Shown: positions 25,148 to 36,821 of the stretch, piece by piece
How positions within the stretch are numbered: the first letter of the stretch is position 1
Layout of the letters: the number at the start of each line of letters is the position of its first letter
Source: Siphonodentalium dalli
Taxonomy: Eukaryota; Mollusca; Scaphopoda; Gadilida; Siphonodentaliidae
DNA length: 64,000 bases
Direction of reading: 5' to 3'
NCBI GenBank assembly: GCA_032622095.1
Contig: CP136063.1
Span: forward strand, 83,739,980-83,803,979
The notes under the pieces: generated by a model
Seen by the model: the letters and a program-made list of their open reading frames with translations, nothing else
Database searches by the model: none
Told to the model about the DNA's origin: nothing
Program-made: the position numbers and the translations under genes

Positions 25148-26890
25148 TATACAGAGGGGATAAATATCTGTATGTTATGTTAGAAGGAGATAATATATAT
25201 CTGTATGTTATGTTAGAAGGAGATAATATATATCTGTATGTTAGAAGGAGATAATATATATATGTATGTTAGAAGGAGATAATATATATATCTGTATGTT
25301 AGAAGGAGAAAATATATATCTGTATGTTAGAAGGAGATAATATATATCTGTATGTTATGTTAGAAGGAGATAATATATATCTGTATGTTAGAAGGAGATA
25401 ATATATATCTGTATGTTAGAAGGAGATAATATATATCTGTATGTTAGAAGGAGATAATATATATCTGTATGTTAGAAGGAGATAATATATATCTGTATGT
25501 TAGAAGGAGATAATATATATCTGTATGTTAGAAGGAGATAATATATATCTGTATGTTATGTTAGAAGGAGATAATATATATCTGTATGTTAGAAGGAGAT
25601 AATATATATGTGTATGTTAGAAGGAGATAATATATATCTGAATGTTAGAAGGAGATAATATATATCTGTATGTTAGAAGGAGAAAATATATATATGTATG
25701 TTAGAAGGAGAAAATATATATATGTATGTTCGAATGAGATAATATATATCTGAATGTTAGAATGAGATAATATATATATGTATGTTAGAAGGAGATAATA
25801 TATATATGTATGTTAGAAGGAGATAATATATATCTGTATGTTAGAAGGAGATAATATATATCTGTATGTTAGAAGGAGATAATATATATCTGTATGTTAG
25901 AAGGAGATAATATATATCTGTATGTTATGTTAGAAGGAGATAATATATATCTGTATGTTAGAAGGAGATAATATATATGTGTATGTTAGAAGGAGATAAT
26001 ATATATCTGTATGTTAGAAGGAGATAATATATATCTGTATGTTAGAAGGATATAATATATATCTGTATGTTAGAAGGAGATAATATATATCTGTATGTTA
26101 GAAGGAGATAATATATATCTGTATGTTAGAAGGAGATAATATATATATGTATGTTAGAAGGAGATAATATATATCTGAATGTTAGAAGGAGATAATATAT
26201 ATTTGTATGTTAGAAGGAGATAATATATATATGTATGTTAGAAGGAGATAATATATATATGTATGTTATGTTAGAAGGAGATAATATATATCTGTATGTT
26301 AGAAGGAGATAATATATATATGTATGTTAGAAGGAGATAATATATATCTGAATGTTAGAAGGAGATAATATATATCTGTATGTTAGAAGGAGAAAATATA
26401 TATCTGTATGTTAGAAGGAGATAATATATATCTGTATGTTAGAAGGAGATAATATATATATGTATGTTAGAAGGAGATAATATATATCTGTATGTTAGAA
26501 GGAGAAAATATATATCTGTATGTTATGTTAGAAGGAGATAATATATATCTGTATGTTATGTTAGAAGGAGATAATATATATCTGTATGTTAGAAGGAGAT
26601 AATATATATATGTATGTTAGAAGGAGATAATATATATCTGAATGTTAGAAGGAGATAATATATATCTGTATGTTAGAAGGAGAAAATATATATATGTATG
26701 TTAGAAGGAGATAATATATATCTGTATGTTAGAAGGAGATAATATATATCTGTATGTTAGAAGGAGATAATATATATCTGTATGTTAGAAGGAGAAAATA
26801 TATATCTGTATGTTATGTTAGAACTTAGAAGGAGATAATATATATCTGTATGTTATGTTAGAAGGAGATAATATATATATGTATGTTATT
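25148..26890. repeat. 28/33-bp AT-rich tandem array (right block)
   Basis: About 60 units of gttagaaggagataatatat plus atctgtat. Most are 28 bp; a minority carry an extra gttat giving the 33-bp form. Variants include atatgtat, ctgaatg and gagaaaatat. Same family as 22268-22560. Confidence 0.97.
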
Positions 26891-27451
26891 AAATATAAAA
26901 TTAAGCATATATAGTACCAATATTTTGTAAGTGCGGGCAGATAAAAATATGTTTTAAAAGACATAAGAACGACAACTCATGAAAACCCTACGAACTCTAT
27001 ACCTTCCGCAATATTAATAGACATACATAAACAGAAATAGTTATATGGAGGGCCAATTTCCAACATGACAGAACTATACATGTGCCCTGAAGTACCAGTA
27101 ATGATTACAGAGGCCATTTGAAGTTTATGACCCGTAATACTCCTACATATTGATAACATAGCTTGCTAACTCATTTCGACTCATACATCCCTTTGATACA
27201 AATCCTGTTAACTATATGTGTGAATCGTTATACTTATGGCAGTATTCTCTTTGTATGTTAAGTTACTTACATGACTGTGGGTATAACGTTCCTAATGGCC
27301 CCAAGTAGGAATGACCGCTCTGGTTGGACCACATTACATGATATAAACTTATATGATGTCTTGCTCCGGTTTGAGCACTTATGACGTCACCAAAGTATAC
27401 CGGATATAACATGGCTACATGACAAGAGAACTATATAATATAGCAGCCTAC

Positions 27452-27584
27452 CTTATCTGAAAAAGTTTGGGATCTGAAACACACGACGAATAATGTGACT
27501 ATTGTCGCTGCCACAATACCGAGCACGATTTTGATTGCATATACATAATTCATTGTCCGATTGGATATCTCTGATCAAACAGAT
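27452..27584 (-). CDS. Candidate first coding exon of unknown gene
   Basis: On the minus strand a good acceptor (cttgttataatttcag) is followed by 31 nt of untranslated sequence, then an ATG at 27551-27553. From there 34 codons run to AAG|GTAGGC, a plausible donor, ending in phase 0. The peptide is short and polar at the start (MNYVYAIK) with a ~17-residue hydrophobic stretch (IVLGIVAATIVTLFVVC) followed by FRSQ. This is the layout of a type II membrane anchor or uncleaved signal. It joins in phase with the exon at 21642-21799. I do not recognise the gene; a Golgi-type transferase with an N-terminal anchor is one possibility, offered as inference only. Confidence 0.45.
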
Positions 27585-27663
27585 CTGAAATTATAACAAG
27601 AATAGCAATGTTCAAGAACATTTTATACCAAGTATTATTGCTGAAGAATGTAATTAACATTAC

Positions 27664-28276
27664 ACGCCAGACTATTGTAGAGATCTTCAGTCTGACAAAT
27701 TCCAAAACTATATCTCAGGAAGTCCACGTTGTACGTGCGCAACCAGTGTGAAGATGCCTATCATTACTTCTTTGTGTGTCCCCACTACCAGTCAGAACGA
27801 ACGGAGATGTTTCACCTGCTACACAGAGAAGGAATTAAATTAACACATATGAACAAACTACTTGTTGGCATCCCGAATACTCCTAACAAACAAAATGTGA
27901 AACTGTTCAAAATAGTCCAACATTTTATCGCGGAGACTAAAAGTTTCCAGTAAAATTTTACGATAATAAATTAGTTTATCAATCAACACATATGATTTTT
28001 TTTCGCCTCAGCATAGCATGCACACTCGGCGTTGGCACCCCCCACCAATCATTCTCATTCTCACCCTTCCTCAATAACTGTTACAATCTACCATCATCAT
28101 CTTTTCCATTCACCACATGCAGCTGTAAATAAGTTACTTATTGTGCCACTTTGTAAAACAAATTGTTTGTACCAATGTATACCGGAGAGGGGCTCATTAA
28201 GTTTTGTAACTTGTGCCCCAATCCATTTTGTATTATACTACAAATAAAATATGTTTAAAAAAAAATAAAAAATAAA
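27664..28276 (+). mobile_element. 5'-truncated LINE 3' end
   Basis: The insertion is flanked by an 8-bp direct repeat, aacattac (27656-27663 and 28277-28284). It starts inside the LINE ORF2 C-terminus: DLQSDKFQNYIS...SPRCTC, then after one frameshift near 27738 QCEDAYHYFFVCPHYQSER, a Cys/His cluster typical of the end of CR1/Jockey-group LINE ORF2 proteins. The frame ends at 27951-27953. A 3' untranslated region with AATAAA (28243-28248) and an A-rich tail follow. Non-functional. Confidence 0.85.
28243..28248 (+). terminator. LINE polyadenylation signal
   Basis: AATAAA in the 3' untranslated region of the 27664-28276 LINE fragment, 14 bp before the A-rich tail. Confidence 0.6.
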
Positions 28277-28375
28277 AACATTACGTGAATTTACCATCGG
28301 TCAAAATATCAGAAGGAAATAAGGATTAACAATAATCCGTACTAAAGAAATAGTAAATGAGTATATCAGGCGAGT

Positions 28376-28833
28376 ATGACAATGCTAAGATCAGACATGA
28401 ATGTAAAAAATAAGATAACTGCAATCAACACTCTTGCAGTCCCCGTTGTCTATAAATTTGGAATAATATACATGTTTTGGTTTACATCTGAATTGAACAA
28501 GACCGATCTACATTGTCTGCCGATCGTGGACAGAATGTCGTTCAAAATCGCTACATTTGCTTTCCGCCGTATGCATGATCCAAACTCACTTCCAGACCAC
28601 TTCATGGAACTTTTCTATATATCCTCATGTTCCGGGTCGAAACCTTCGTTCTTCGGATGCAGTTTTGCTCACATGACAGGGCGCAAATATTGCCACGGTT
28701 GGTGATGGATGTTTTTGCGTCGCCTGTCCCGATCAATGGAAATGCCTCCCGGAGACTTTATGCGGCACAGGAACACTATATGACTTCAAGGCCTCAAATA
28801 AAGACTCAAATGTTTAAACTACGATATCATTAG
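28376..28833 (+). pseudogene. Degraded LINE ORF2 C-terminal fragment(s)
   Basis: The frame 28376-28705 starts with a stretch (NVKNKITAINTLAVPVV) like the post-polymerase region of LINEs. It then continues with SFKIATFAFRRMHDP...DHFMELF, like the extreme C-terminus of CR1/L2-type ORF2. After a frameshift near 28640 it continues in 28627-28833 (ASPVPINGNA...TQMFKL). Stops and shifts make it dead. Two fragments from different elements may be joined. Family assignment is by motif memory. Confidence 0.5.
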
Positions 28834-28954
28834 AACACACACACACTCTTTTTCGGTCGATATCCATCATGTCCGACATTATAATGTCCATTTCCGTGTT
28901 CTCTGGACTCCACTAATGTCCATTTCCTTGTTCTCCCCCATCATACAGTTTACT

Positions 28955-29035
28955 TTATAATAATAATAATAAATATTTCTTATTCATTCCTTATCCCCAA
29001 GATGGACCCAAAGGCGCTTAACAGAAAAATATACA
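28955..29035 (-). mobile_element. Probable LINE/SINE 3' tail with (ATT)n
   Basis: On the minus strand, aagcgcctttgggtccatct is followed by aataagaaatatttattatt, resembling LINE-type 3' ends that finish in ATT repeats. Short and unsupported by a target duplication. Confidence 0.35.
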
Positions 29036-29084
29036 TAAACACATGAAATACACAACAAATATGGTGAGCGCTCTTAAAACAATA

Positions 29085-29400
29085 GGTACTCCAGTGTACC
29101 TACGTTAGTTCTGAACTTATCCCGTGGGGAGTACCTAATTGTTGGTACTCTGGAGTACCTAATTGTTGGTACTCTGGGGTACCAAATTTGTTGGTACTCG
29201 GAAGTACCAAATATTGTTGGTACCTTGAAGTACCAAATTGTTGGTACTCTTGAGTAACTAATATCAAGACATGTACTCTGGAATACCTGCTTGGGTACTC
29301 TGGAGTACCAAACATTTAGGTACTATGCATAGTACCTAGATATTTGGTACTCCATAGAACCAAATATATAGGTACTATGTGGAGAACATGCCCAGGTACC
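29085..29400. repeat. Palindromic GGTACTC/GAGTACC array
   Basis: Roughly a dozen imperfect units of GGTACTCTGGAGTACC-aattgtt, spaced ~25 bp. The dyad GGTACTC..GAGTACC is the conserved part. Degeneration is stronger at the right end (29330-29400). Confidence 0.85.
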
Positions 29401-29739
29401 AAGCACTCGAATTTACGAAAAATGTCCGACGGCAAATTTAACAATGTGGTATGTTAGATTTCAAATGATGCCACGGCGTTTAGACATCGAATTAAGTACA
29501 AAACCCCTATCAAGGTTCTTCCAGATCATGTCGAAAATGAAATTAACCAAATTATATTACTTTTAGTAGTATAAAACCTTGATCGTGTTTTTGTACTTAT
29601 TTCGTACTTATCCCGATTTGAGGATATCCCCGGCCTGTTCCCTGCATGTGGAGTAAAATCGGTCTGAATGTCTAAAATAATGGGCCATATTTCTTAATTT
29701 GTGCGTAATAATATTAAAGTAAACATTCTAAATAAAACA
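29401..29739. other. No gene seen
   Basis: AT-rich DNA between two repeat fields; no motif-bearing ORF. Confidence 0.5.
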
Positions 29740-31260
29740 TCTTAAACAGGCCAGGGTAAAACACCAATCGATCTATAATAGCCCAATAATAACTTTGAAT
29801 ATCGCAAACTTCTCTACAATAAATATATGCGATTTAGTGCAAAGGTTTTTGATTTATCACAAAGGTTTGCGATTAAACGCAATGGTTTGGATTTATCGCA
29901 GATATATATTTATGCATTGACACTAACGGGCTTTAACCGTATAAACATAAATCAGACATCTTCAACAGGTCTGGGTGAACTCCACTCGATCTATAATAGT
30001 ACAGTCAGGCTAAAATAGACCGATCGGTCATTCACAGCCAGCATGCATGTGTGATGAGGGGAGCAAATCTTTGCGATAAATCACAAAACGACTTTGCGAA
30101 AAATCACAAACACCTTTGCGATAACTCGCAGACCTTTGCGATAACTTGCAACCCTTTGCGATAAATCTCAAGCATCTTACGATAACTCTAAAACTACTTG
30201 GTGATTATACTTTACAATTTATCGCAAACATGTTTGAGATTTATCACAAAGGTTTGTGGTTTATTGCAGATATATTGTTATGCGTTGGCACTAATGGCAC
30301 TTGAACCGTATAAACATAATAAATCAGACATCTTAAAGAGGTCTGGATGAACCAAAAATCGATCTATAATAGCACGGTCGGGCTAAAATAGACTGATCGG
30401 TCTTTCACAGCCAACATGGTTGTGGGACACGGGTAGCAAACCAATACTTAAAACAAAATTAATTCTGATTTCTTTTGCAGGACACCATATAATTATTTAC
30501 TGAGAATATTCAAAATTAAAACAACTTTGCGATAAATCACAAACACCTTTACGATAACTCGCAAACCTTTGCGATAAATCTCAAACATCTTTACGATAAC
30601 TCTCAATTAACTACGTGGTGATTATGCTTTGCGATTTATCGCTAAGATGTTTGAGATTTATCACAATAGCCAGATCAGGTTAAAATAGACTGATCGTTCT
30701 TTCACAGCCAGCATGTATCTGGGATAAGGGGAGTCACTCCAAACGGTTCTATTGTTATCTATCAACCAATACTTAAAACAAAATAAATTCTGATTTCTTT
30801 ATCAAGAACCATATAATTATTTACTGATTAATTGCAATGATTTGTGATTGATCGCAGAAATATTGTTATACGTGGGCACCAATGGGTTTGAACCGTGTAA
30901 ACATTACCAATAAGATATCTTAAACAGGTCTGGTTGAACCACTTATTGATCTATAATAGACTAAAATAGACCGATCGGTCTTTCACAGCCAGTATGCATC
31001 TGGGATGAAGGGAGTCACTCTAAACTGTTCTATTGTTATCTTTCAACCAACACTTGAACACAATGAATTCTGATTTCCTTTGCAAGACACCAAATAATTA
31101 TTTACTGAGAATATTCAAAATAAATATACATGTATACATATATTCAAACAAACAGATTTAATTTGTCAAGAAATTTAGAGTTGCCTCTCTTACAACAGTG
31201 AGCACTGTGCCAGGGAGACCGATCGGTCTACATGTATTTTAGCCCGATCACGCTATTATA
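29740..31260. repeat. Degenerate large tandem repeats with GCGATAAATC and GACCGATCGGTC motifs
   Basis: A ~300-430-bp module recurs about four times. It consists of short TTTGCGATAAATCACAAA-type subrepeats, a segment gaaccgtataaacat..atcagacatctt..aggtctgg..gaac, then atcgatctataatag, taaaatagaccgatcggtct and ttcacagccagcatg. The 12-bp palindrome GACCGATCGGTC or a one-base variant appears near 30019, 30391, 30690, 30969 and 31220. Copies are diverged and partly rearranged. Confidence 0.75.
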
Positions 31261-33789
31261 GTTAATATGTGGTTCACTCAGACCTTTCTTTATACCCATA
31301 ATTAATATCGCGAAAATAGTATGTAATTGTCGTAGTTCCTACGCTGAATTATGTGAACAAAGTCAAATTATGTTCCAGAACCTGTTGTACAGTATGTAAA
31401 ATAGCGTGCAATAAGCAAAATACTCAACAATGGGGAGACCACACTAATGAACTTTGGTTGATTAAAACTGACACCATGTTGTTTGCAAAATACCGTTATA
31501 GCGCACACTAGTCCTCGCCACAAGATTTTGGTGTTGAACGAGTCACCGGAATCACTCTCCCAAAAGAATGTCCACGGTGTTGAGTGTTTTGCTTGTCGTA
31601 CACTTCTGATGTGCTATATCGGTATATGAACAAACGCTAAGATAACACGAAGAGAGTTTAATGTGTTTAATATATGATCAAGTATTGTACAGCCATAGTG
31701 AATAAATTATTCTCCATTCGCATCTATGCCTCAATGAGTCAATGTCATTGCCTGATCACCAGAGCCATATCATGTAGAATTTTGCGAATATGGTTTCCAG
31801 TTATGGAAGAGATTCTTTCGTAGCAAAGCGGAAATGGCCGAATCGTTCAGAATGATAGCCACACATGTTTTTATAAGAACATGATGCATCTGGATATTGT
31901 AATGGTCTACATGTACGTTGACCACCGATATTACCGCGTTACTCGACCGCGTTGATGCTATTAACCATGATCAATCCTACCATGGCCGACCTTGGTACCT
32001 TTTTAAAGTCATCATTATTACCACCACAGATTGTATATTTCTGGCATGGCTTGACGCTGCATTGGTGACCAACTTCGAATGTTGATTAAACCGTATACAA
32101 ATTGTTAATTGAAATATTGTTTTGTGTATAGTTAACACGATGCATGGCGCTCACAAAAACCTGGACTTGGTGTAAGGTGGCCATGTGAACAATTAATACA
32201 GTGGTCGCAAATTTGTTTTTACTAGTACCGTAGCAAGATAACCCGCGGTTGTTACATGTCAACCACTTGACCGTGGTTAAACGGCGGTATGGTACAACCG
32301 GTGTCATTAACACCCTACAACCTTCTTAAAGGGGACGACTAATTAGAGCATAGCTGTAGTACGTTACAGTGAACAAAGTCAACTTCTTATACTAGTAAAA
32401 GCTTGTGACGGATTCAGTGATAATGTGTGTCCCAGAACTGGATCCGTATCTCCGAGTATCCGGCATTCCATATATACATATATCACAACAATATCACAAC
32501 CGTTTCGATCAAAAGAATAGCAGACTCCATAACTGGGCGATATGTTATGCCGTATAAGAAAAATATCAATCGCGGTGATACCACTTGACTGTGGTTGAAT
32601 GGCGGTACAACCGCGGACATTAACGGCCTACAACATTACAACCAGTCCATGCATGCATCACAACACTATAAATCAGTAGGCCTATCAGTTCGCAGACTCC
32701 GTAGAAACATTCAGAACAATGTTCGGCAGACTCCGAAACTGGACAATGATTTTGCGATACGGTTCTAAACTCGCAGACATGGCCACACATGTTTTTCGCT
32801 GATATATGATGTATCATGAGACGAATGCTGATCTGTGTCCACACGTCAGTTTGCCATAATTAATTCCGAAGAAGAAAATATCGACACACCAATTCTGACT
32901 AAACTTTCTCATTTTCTACGTTGTTGTTGTTGTTGATATTGCCACGTACTAATCACAAGTGGTTGACATCAAAGCTTTGGGGAATTATTTTCATGTCAGT
33001 ACCAAGTGTAAAACCAACAGCATTGGCTTGGAATGTTGTGAACAGTGACAGTCGAATTAACAACTCGAAAATATAAACATCGACCGTTTTCTGTAGTTTA
33101 ACAGCTTCTCCATTTCACATTCAGACCCATATCAAACAGTGTTGACATTATTCCAGAACATCTACAGTACGTTAAGTAACCTATTTGATCCAATTTCGCC
33201 AAATTTGGCCAAAATAAAAACTATTTATCATTTCAATTTTCACGCCTTCGTTGTAACTTAGCAACCGGAAAATTGTTTCATTTTAGGCCACACTAAAACT
33301 ACAAAAGTGTACATGTAAGTCGAGGTCGAATTCGCCTTTAAATAAAAAATGCAAGTGGATGGTGTGTCGTGTTTCTCCGTTGTTATGAGGTACTTTTAAA
33401 CCTGACACAATTCCATCATTTCTAAATATTTCCTGATTAGCCATTGAAAGCCACATTAATGCTTGGGACATTTGCTCGCTCTTGTTATATGCACACAATG
33501 CTCTAGGCTTAAAGGGACCATAAGTTCATAACTCAGGTATTTCTCAAAGGATTTTCAAAATTCGTTCACCTACACGAACGTCTTGATCCAGGGAATCGAC
33601 GTATCGAGTTTGGTCGGAATCAACAGCAATATTTTTTTGGACAACTTCGCCCCCACCCTAATTAAGAACTGTAAGTCCAACCCTGTACAAACTAGTTTTG
33701 TGTAGTATATTGGCAACGGCCAACACAACCATATAAACTAATTCCAGCTGCCTTTCTTGTTGTGTGAAGTCGGGCGATCAGAAGGAATT
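31261..33789. other. No gene seen
   Basis: No exon or RNA gene recognised. A short segment (accacttgaccgtggttaaa / cggcggta..acaaccg) at ~32260-32305 recurs diverged at ~32580-32618. Other open frames look accidental. Confidence 0.5.
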
Positions 33790-34330
33790 CGAGATTGGCC
33801 TATCGATGGGAGATAACTCTGGAGATGATGGCGGATATCGTTCTTGATGTGCTCATGCCTCAGTGATTATCAAGATGTATCTATCTACCAAATGCCAGTG
33901 ATGTACTCCTCATATTTTCGGAGTTCTGAAAATAACTATTTTTCACATAAAGGGAGATAACTCTGCAATTCAAGGAAGTCAAAATTGGCATACATATAGA
34001 GTAGATCATGGGGATTAATTTCGAAGCGAGATCCAAATTGACAGGCCCCCTGCATGACATTGAGGTCAAGGTCATGAGCATGAAATTTCAGGCTGCCAGG
34101 GGTGCCCACATAGGAGTTAGAATTGATTCAATTTTACATCATATTCATTTTGAGCTATCTAGGAGTAATCTCTGGATTAACACAGCAACACATTCTTGTT
34201 TTATTCAGATCGTAATTGCTTTTAATGACCTTGAACTTAAAAGTTTACTAAATTTGTCATTTTTTCTTCTCATTTCAACCAAGAAAACAGATTTTTCGAA
34301 TTGGGCGCTGTCTTTAAACTCTATGTGATT
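33790..34330 (+). repeat. Dispersed repeat with GGGAGATAACTCT boxes
   Basis: Two copies of GGGAGATAACTCT (33810-33822 and 33953-33965) are followed by a tgacattgaggtcaaggtca-type segment. From memory these phrases are very common in molluscan genomic DNA. The 106-codon frame at 34008-34328 overlaps this repeat and is not supported as a gene. Confidence 0.45.
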
Positions 34331-34384
34331 ATATCCAATATGAAGCTCCTGAAATATGAACCTGTGTGTTCAATATAAACAGAT

Positions 34385-35530
34385 AAAGGCATACATGGTG
34401 TTCAGATCATTACACTTTACATAACCCGTACACCCACACATGACCATTCAGCCATGAGTAACCATGTGGGCACATCATGTATACTCCAACACCTCACCAT
34501 GACCATGTAGTCACTCCATGTATACCTATTCACACAATCATAGAGTCACTTCTTATACACATATTCGCCTCACCATTGGCCATCCAGTCACTCCATGTAT
34601 ATCTAGTTGCCACATTCATGGCCACATAGCCACTCAAAACATACAAATACACCCACCCATGACTATATAGTCACTCCTTGTATATATGTACCTATTCGCC
34701 ACACTCATATGACCATACAGTCACTTCGTGTATACCTATTCGCCTCATAATTGTTCATACAGTCACTCCCTGTATATATATTTGCTACACGCATGGGCCT
34801 AGCTTTAATTTCAAAGTATTCCATTTTTTGTCATTGTTTTGTGGGTGTAAAAGCATATAATTGCTTTTATTAATATTAATTGAAAGTTTATTGCAGCAGC
34901 ACCAATCGGATACATTGGCTAATTCATTGTTGACGTAACTTTGTACTAGTTCGCCATCGTTACCGCTTGTGAACAGTGTGGTGTCATCGGCATACGATAA
35001 AATATATGGATACAAGCATCTATTCTATTATTTATACTGATACCTGTTTTAGGGGGTAGCAGGAAGACAGCCCGATAGGGCTAGGCTACCCCCGACAATA
35101 TACTGCTTTACCTTATTATGTATTTCTGCCATTGTATACTCCATATATATTGTAAATAAATTATCCTATCCTATCCTATCCTCAAGATATACATATACAT
35201 CCAACCCATAACCATAGTCACTCCAGGTATATAGATAATACACATATAGACATCACCAATGACTTTACAGGCCTTCTAGATATACCAGTACACACGCACC
35301 GCGCACACCGTCATTGATACACTCCAGCTAGACTTACATATAACCCTCATCACGACAATTCATCCACTCGCTGAACACTCATAAGCCACATTCGTGAGCA
35401 TAGTCACTCCTTGGATACCAATTCACCTTAACATTGGCCATACTGTCACTCTCTGTATATATTGGCCACACCCATGGTCACATATAGCCACTCATGATAT
35501 ACATATACACCTCACCCATGCAAATCACCG
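34385..35530. repeat. Degenerate ~40-bp tandem repeats (block A)
   Basis: Units of the form catgaccatatagtcactcc followed by atgtatacctattcgcctca, heavily diverged. The same family, in both orientations, forms the arms of the foldback at 37.8-57.4 kb. Interrupted at about 34797-35180 by a LINE insertion. Confidence 0.85.
34797..35182. mobile_element. 5'-inverted (twin-primed) LINE insertion
   Basis: The minus strand of 34797-35015 encodes a reverse-transcriptase fragment with the catalytic SYADDTTLF motif followed by NKLSININKS. Directly beyond it, the plus strand carries a LINE-like 3' untranslated tail (35040-35182) ending in a TATCC tandem tail. Opposite orientation of an internal coding piece and a 3' end inside one insertion is the signature of twin priming. 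That both pieces belong to one element is inferred; no clear target duplication was seen. Confidence 0.6.
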
Positions 35531-36558
35531 GTTTTACACGTGGTGGATTTTTATTCCGATAAAATCACTGTAATCAGGCGTGATATTGACGTGGACCGAA
35601 CTAAAAGAGACGATATATTACATAAATAACAACCATGACGTATTGGGAGAGCGGATAAAATCAGGAGTAGAAGAGAAGATATGAAAATAATCCGCGAAAG
35701 CATTCATGACGTATTGTTGAACTAATTCTTCAGCTGCTTTCAGCAAGTGGACAATTTGTCAATAATAGCTTGAACCTTTATTCTACATGTGAAAGAACAG
35801 CGGCTGAAATATTTGCTGCCAAAATTAGATTTGTGCCTAATGACTCCTATACAAGGCTACACGTACATACAGTGTGGTGAACGTTTTTCGCAGTGGCATT
35901 GTGGACGAGTACCGTACCCCAAGTTCATTCCGGGCTTGGTTTGGTGATCGAGACTGTTACCTGTACGATTGTGGACCGTTGTTAAGACGGTCTGATTTCG
36001 GTTCCTTTGATAACCGGACAAGTTAGAATTATGCGAAAACGCGCTTAATCATTGACAATTTCCACTAATTCGAGAGAAGAGATTCATGGCATGATCCAGG
36101 GTCTGAGTTCATTCGACTCCGGGCTGCTGTTGAAATTGACAGTGTTGTGACTTAGTATCAAGACACTGGCACATATACTGACACAAGAGGATACAGGTAC
36201 AATTAACACGAGCTTCGATGTCAACCAATAGTGACAATAATAACAACAACGAGCAGCTATTACTATTAGAATGTTGACAATCCAGTTGACAGTGTTCTGA
36301 ATCTGATTGTTTCAAAGCACATGCATGTACATTTACAAGAGAGGATATACATGTACATGTACTGTGCGCACCAGTGTAATTCACAAGAGCTTCAATTACA
36401 ACAACAACACCGTAAACAATGAACTGACGCCGCGCAGTGACGGATGATCACATATCTACAATTCCACAATTCCACTTTACAATTACACAGACCAATTCAT
36501 CCCGTGTTGATAAATTTTCATTGAAACGTGTGGATATGAGACATTGTCATCATTCGCC
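35531..36558. other. No confident gene; diverged duplicate
   Basis: Two diverged copies of a ~140-bp segment (gttgacagtgtt...cacaagagcttc-type) lie at ~36121-36270 and ~36275-36420. No exon recognised. Confidence 0.4.
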
Positions 36559-36807
36559 ATGTTATCGTCAAGTTATTACGACAATTTACCGGGAGTACAC
36601 TATTGGTTGGATGTTCTTATCAAACTATCTTTGGCTGACTCACTGATATTCATACTAAGTGTCGTGATACCAGCAGTATACAGTTTAATGCATCATGCTT
36701 TAAAATTTCATGGAAAATGTGCGACTACAGGAGAACATTATCGCCAAGTCATTGCGCACAATTATTATGGGATCTGTTGTTGTCTTGAAGGTTCCAATCC
36801 CAACTAG
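36559..36807 (+). CDS. Hypothetical small membrane-like ORF
   Basis: From ATG 36559 the frame gives 82 residues with one clear hydrophobic segment (ADSLIFILSVVIPAVYSLM) after KLSL. This loosely resembles the second membrane helix of a rhodopsin-family receptor (LSLAD). It then runs into a Cys-containing tail and a stop (36805-36807). There are no neighbouring exons, no donor before the stop and no flanking gene context. A chance frame or a receptor fossil are both possible. Confidence 0.22.
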   Translation: MLSSSYYDNLPGVHYWLDVLIKLSLADSLIFILSVVIPAVYSLMHHALKFHGKCATTGEHYRQVIAHNYYGICCCLEGSNPN

Positions 36808-36821
36808 CTGTTATTGATATA

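Larger units (their letters stand above)
21800..27451 (-). other. Inferred satellite-filled intron
   Basis: If the exons at 21642-21799 and 27452-27584 belong together, this interval is their intron (GTAGGC donor, TTGCAG acceptor on the minus strand). It contains a small palindrome, two 28/33-bp arrays, a 130-bp foldback and the 88-bp satellite. Only ~560 bp at 26890-27451 and ~470 bp at 21800-22267 are non-repetitive. Confidence 0.45.

Noticed and set aside
22700-26890. CRISPR array
   Set aside because: Tandem units without unique spacers, in eukaryotic DNA; these are satellites.
36559-36807. Receptor (rhodopsin-family) gene
   Set aside because: Only one membrane-like segment with a weak LSLAD resemblance. 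No further helices or exons; retained only as a low-confidence ORF.
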